Positions 61,009 to 64,000 of a stretch of 64,000 nt of DNA are shown piece after piece (the stretch's first letter is position 1; each line of letters begins with the position of its first letter). The notes under the pieces are model-generated. The model was given only the letters and a program-made list of their open reading frames with translations. It was not told the DNA's origin and did no database searches. The stretch is taken from contig CAZELM010000024.1 in assembly GCA_964512995.1 (NCBI GenBank), positions 9,157 to 73,156 of the forward strand, in the 5' to 3' direction. The position numbers were made by a program, and so were the translations under genes. Source of the stretch: CAZELM01 sp964512995. Lineage in GTDB: Bacteria; CSSED10-310.

Positions 61009-61617
61009 TCAGATCCACCGAAACATCACCGGGATGATCTCATAGCGATGAAGCGCCGCGATCAGCTCCAAAATCCCGATGATCCAGATAAACCACAGAT
61101 TATCCAGCATATTCTTCCGGATGACCCTCGGTTTCACCAGATACTCATCCGGCTCCTCAAGCAACGTCATTTTCGGAAGCAGCCGGGGCGTGCGATTGAG
61201 ATATTCGATAAATTGGCCGTTGAATAGGGTACTCAGATGCCGCTCCTCCCGCTGGATTACCCGAGGATAATACAAAAAAAATCCAATGATAATGACCAAT
61301 GGGATGGCCATCGTTTTTGTGGCGAGACCAATCCCCATCGCTCCCAGTAAACTGAAAAAATAGAGTGGATTCCGGCAGATCGAATATGGCCCCGACGAAA
61401 TCAGCATATTCGTTTTATAGCCGGAGATATATATCAGGCACCAGATCCGGCCAACCATACTTATGCCAATCCCGATGATTCCCGCCAAAAAAAACAAATC
61501 GCCCAGCACATGTCCCTCCCAGTGACTCCCGGAAACCAGGAGAACCCAAAACAGGATGAGTGCAAATATCCATTGAAATTTTTTGCGCTGATTGAGCTGT
61601 AACAATCGAATCATCAT
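61009..61617 (-). CDS. ICMT/PEMT-like membrane methyltransferase
   Basis: The 202-residue membrane protein has four or five helices and the C-terminal motif of isoprenylcysteine carboxyl methyltransferase-like enzymes: SSGPYSICRNPLYFFSLLG, then QREERHLSTLFNGQFIEYLNR. The motif His of RHPxY is replaced by CRNPLY, but the pattern is otherwise standard. Bacterial members methylate lipids or small molecules. GGAG precedes the ATG at 61617. It is divergent from glgA, sharing the 200-base promoter region, which may be coincidence. Confidence 0.78.
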   Translation of the reverse strand: MMIRLLQLNQRKKFQWIFALILFWVLLVSGSHWEGHVLGDLFFLAGIIGIGISMVGRIWCLIYISGYKTNMLISSGPYSICRNPLYFFSLLGAMGIGLATKTMAIPLVIIIGFFLYYPRVIQREERHLSTLFNGQFIEYLNRTPRLLPKMTLLEEPDEYLVKPRVIRKNMLDNLWFIWIIGILELIAALHRYEIIPVMFRWI

Positions 61618-61819
61618 CAAGGCTCCATGGAATCGAATAAAAAAGGAAAATGTATCACGAGGCGGGAATGGCGAAGTGAAAAAAATAAATCCAACCACCC
61701 CATCGGCGCAGAATGGTAATGGATTCCGTTCTCATCTTCAATGATCAAAAAAATAAGTTTTGGAAGATTCACAGGGTTGGTATATGATATCTCAAGCTTT
61801 CATTATAAGGAGTTGTCCC

Positions 61820-63652
61820 ATGTCAGATGAAAAACGAAAATTGCGTGTTGCCATGCCGGCCTGGGAGATCGGCCGAGTCAATTCTGGATTCGGTACCAAA
61901 ATCGGTGGACTGGGTGGTGTAATCGAGGAACTTCCCCAGGAACTGGTCAAAGCCGCAGCCCGGCAGAATATCGATCTGGAAGTCATTGTCCTGTCTCCGT
62001 GCTTTGCCCATTATGACCGACGTCACCTGACTCCCCTGAATATCCGGCTCCCAGTGACCGTCAATGGTATTTCTTTCGAATTTGAAGCCTATCGACATGT
62101 TTTCGAAGATGGCCAGATTGTGATCTACTTCTGGGACGACGGCCAGCTCCACTGGACAACACCCAGCGCTGTGTATCCGAACGATCCTCAGATGGCATTC
62201 ATTTTATATGCCGCCGTGAGCCAGGCGATGGCCGGGTATATCCGCCAATCCGACTTCGATACGGTTCACCTTCACGATTACCATGTCGGACTGATCCCAT
62301 TTTATCTGGGAGATGACTACCTTTCCCGAGTGCCGGTCCATTTCACGATTCATAATGCCAGCTATCAGGGAATCACGCCCATTGTCATCGGCGGATATGA
62401 AACCCTGGAGCGGATCAATCTGCCAGGGCATCTGCTCTTCCATAAATACTTCGATTTTATGGACCGGATCAATCTGATGAAAGCGTGTATGCTGAAAATA
62501 CATGAAACAGGGGGCAAAATCACAACGGTGAGCGGCGACATTGGAGCGACATGGGGATACGCTGCGGAATTGAAACAGAATCTGCACGAGGTGATGGTAA
62601 GAGCGTATCTCCAGAAAAAAGGACCTCCGGGCGAAGTCTTCCTGCCCAACCGGAATCTGGATTTATTCGAAAAATTACCCGTGATCGGCATTACCAATGG
62701 CCTGAGCGACCGGAACCGTCCGGAACACATGCCGGAACTGAAAGCGGAACATCTCCGCACCATACAGCAACGCCGTGGCTGGGACCGACCTCTTTTTATC
62801 AATGCAGACACACAGAGCACAATGCTGGAGGAAGACCATCATTTTGATCTCCATCGCTTGCATGTCAAGGCGGAACTGAAACGATTGCTCCACTTGGAGA
62901 CGTTCCATTCCGAACCGATGTGGAACCCGATTCTGATTACCGCGGTCGGCCGGCTGGTGCATCAAAAAAATTTCGATGTGATCGCAGACATTATCGACCA
63001 GACATTGCATCATCATGCCGGTGTTAAATTTATCATACTCGCATCACCAACCGAAGGTGATCCCGAGGGGCATCACCGGGAGTCCATATTCTTCCATCTG
63101 CGAAACCGCTATCCCCACCACGTCTATTTCAATAGCTCCTTTAATTTGCCACTGTCGAAACTGATTCTGGCGGGTGGAGATTTCACATTGGTGCCATCCC
63201 GGTTCGAACCATGCGGATTGGTGGATTACGAATCATCACTCCTGGGCAATATCGTCATCGGACGAGCGACCGGGGGCTTGGTCAAGGTCGGCCATTGTGC
63301 GTATCTGTACGACTGGCTGGATGTCTCAGACCGGATCGGTGAAGCCAATGCATTTTACCAGAAAATCGACGAAGCGATCTCCAATTATCGGCACAATCCG
63401 GGATACCACCATGAGCTGATCCGAAGGGCGATGTCGATCGATGCCAGTTGGGACAATCCGGCATCCGATTATATTGCGATGTACCGGTATGGGCTGCTGG
63501 CTCAAAAATGGTACCAGGACCGACGGAACCTGATCGATCAATTCATCACCGATCTCCAGGACGACAGGGATCTCTTCAAAACGTTTTTTCATCCCGGGAC
63601 CCACGAGTTTGGAGATCATTACGACTGGCAATTGAAAAACGCCCTCAAATAG
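61820..63652 (+). CDS. glgA: Glycogen/starch synthase, GT5 family
   Basis: The 610-residue enzyme elongates alpha-1,4-glucan from ADP-glucose. The N-terminal motif GTKIGGLGGVIEELP replaces the usual KVGGLADV. The acceptor region VHLHDYHVGLIPFYL, the donor segment ITAVGRLVHQKNFDV and the catalytic end PSRFEPCGLVDYESSLLG with ATGGLVKVG are present. It is longer than the roughly 480-residue bacterial GlgA and lacks some family residues, so it is a divergent form. AAGGAG precedes the ATG at 61820. glgC lies nearby on the other strand. Confidence 0.88.
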   Translation: MSDEKRKLRVAMPAWEIGRVNSGFGTKIGGLGGVIEELPQELVKAAARQNIDLEVIVLSPCFAHYDRRHLTPLNIRLPVTVNGISFEFEAYRHVFEDGQIVIYFWDDGQLHWTTPSAVYPNDPQMAFILYAAVSQAMAGYIRQSDFDTVHLHDYHVGLIPFYLGDDYLSRVPVHFTIHNASYQGITPIVIGGYETLERINLPGHLLFHKYFDFMDRINLMKACMLKIHETGGKITTVSGDIGATWGYAAELKQNLHEVMVRAYLQKKGPPGEVFLPNRNLDLFEKLPVIGITNGLSDRNRPEHMPELKAEHLRTIQQRRGWDRPLFINADTQSTMLEEDHHFDLHRLHVKAELKRLLHLETFHSEPMWNPILITAVGRLVHQKNFDVIADIIDQTLHHHAGVKFIILASPTEGDPEGHHRESIFFHLRNRYPHHVYFNSSFNLPLSKLILAGGDFTLVPSRFEPCGLVDYESSLLGNIVIGRATGGLVKVGHCAYLYDWLDVSDRIGEANAFYQKIDEAISNYRHNPGYHHELIRRAMSIDASWDNPASDYIAMYRYGLLAQKWYQDRRNLIDQFITDLQDDRDLFKTFFHPGTHEFGDHYDWQLKNALK

Positions 63653-63789
63653 CAGCGGGAAACAAAACCCGCTCACACTGCTGAGCACTGGTTTGAAGAA
63701 AACCTCACGCCAAGCCACGAAGGCCACGAAAAAAAATAATCCGAAATAAAATTACTCCAGAATCTCGTCATATATTTCTAGCTCCAAAC

Positions 63790-63916
63790 GTAGAAGCGGC
63801 ATCCTGCCGCTTACATCCATATCTCTATTGTGGAAGCGGCATCTTGCTGCTTTCATCCATTTACAAACGTGGTCGAACATCTTCTTAATGCTTCTCAACG
63901 CGGCTGGAAGCCGCGT
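63790..63916. repeat. REP-like repeats with palindromic cores
   Basis: Two related 31-base copies start at 63790 and 63830 (cores AAGCGGCATCCTGCCGCTT and AAGCGGCATCTTGCTGCTT), 40 bases apart. A third, different hairpin ACGCGGC-TGGAA-GCCGCGT lies at 63898-63916. The 348-base stretch after glgA has no gene. Such elements are usually dispersed through a genome. Confidence 0.8.
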
Positions 63917-63944
63917 CTACTTTATTATACTCGTCACGGTAAAT

Positions 63945-64000
63945 GATGACCGCTTACAACCACAGGATGACCGCTTACAACCACAGGATGACCGCTTACA
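63945..64000. repeat. 21-nt tandem repeat running off the window end
   Basis: Units beginning GATGACCGCTTACAACCAC repeat every 21 bases at 63945, 63966 and 63987, the last cut by the window edge. The sequence is unrelated to the 21-nt array at 23308, but the period is the same. Confidence 0.9.

Noticed and set aside
1..64000. tRNA, rRNA or complete insertion sequence
   Set aside because: I saw no rRNA stretch, no convincing tRNA cloverleaf in the gaps, and no transposase gene; only decayed excisionase-like remains.

Overview
The window looks like a chromosomal scaffold from an uncultured anaerobic bacterium with two membranes. [FeFe]-hydrogenase maturation genes (hydG, hydE, hydF), a class I type hybrid cluster protein with an HcpR-like regulator, and several 4Fe-4S proteins point to anaerobic life. 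A TonB-dependent receptor, lipoproteins and a periplasmic-looking isoaspartyl methyltransferase point to a diderm envelope. I cannot place the phylum from sequence alone. A run of exactly 100 N at 23468-23567, inside a 21-nt tandem repeat, is a scaffold gap, so distances across it are unreliable.

Layout. (1) 1-2.9 kb: the 3' end of hydG, then hydE and hydF. (2) 3.05-4.1 kb: two toxin-antitoxin modules, a broken MNT/HEPN pair and an intact-looking hicBA pair. (3) 4.2-20.9 kb, minus strand: one long operon-like block that I read as a BREX type 4 type system. In transcription order it encodes a 1724-residue repeat protein, a PAPS-reductase-like protein with a ferredoxin domain (BrxP), BrxC, PglZ, a short BrxL, a small zinc-ribbon protein and a cysteine desulfurase. 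No DNA methyltransferase is present, and the sulfur genes suggest sulfur-based DNA marking. (4) 21.2-23.2 kb: an AAA ATPase with a TOPRIM-like partner. (5) 23.3-34.3 kb: the tandem array, a GrpE-like/transmembrane/LysM fusion next to a DnaK paralogue, a broken AAA ATPase, a MazEF-like pair, a SEFIR/TIR protein, an ankyrin lipoprotein, a small-protein/DUF3696-ATPase/PIN cassette, and several decayed genes. This is a classic defence island with turnover debris.

(6) 34.3-51.7 kb: envelope and metal genes, mostly on the minus strand. They include a TonB receptor, a polyferredoxin with two heavy-metal-associated-domain proteins, a spermidine-synthase-like membrane protein overlapping a large esterase-like protein, a secreted Pcm, BtpA, a response regulator/GGDEF protein, a collagen-like secreted protein and a permease-HMA fusion. 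A perfect parS-like palindrome lies at 47281. (7) 51.8-58.3 kb: a nitrosative-stress unit. Two FNR/HcpR-type palindromes precede, respectively, a three-gene cytosolic set (solute-binding-like protein, HypB/UreG-like GTPase, ABC ATPase without a permease) and hcp. An HcpR-like regulator is encoded 0.9 kb beyond hcp. (8) 58.3-63.7 kb: glgC and glgA for ADP-glucose-based glycogen synthesis, with a flavin-binding-type protein and an ICMT-like membrane protein between them. (9) 63.7-64 kb: inverted and tandem repeats.

Three regions deserve follow-up most: the BREX type 4 like block with its giant duplicated protein, the hcp-linked soluble ABC/GTPase trio, and the membrane-anchored GrpE-LysM protein paired with a DnaK paralogue.
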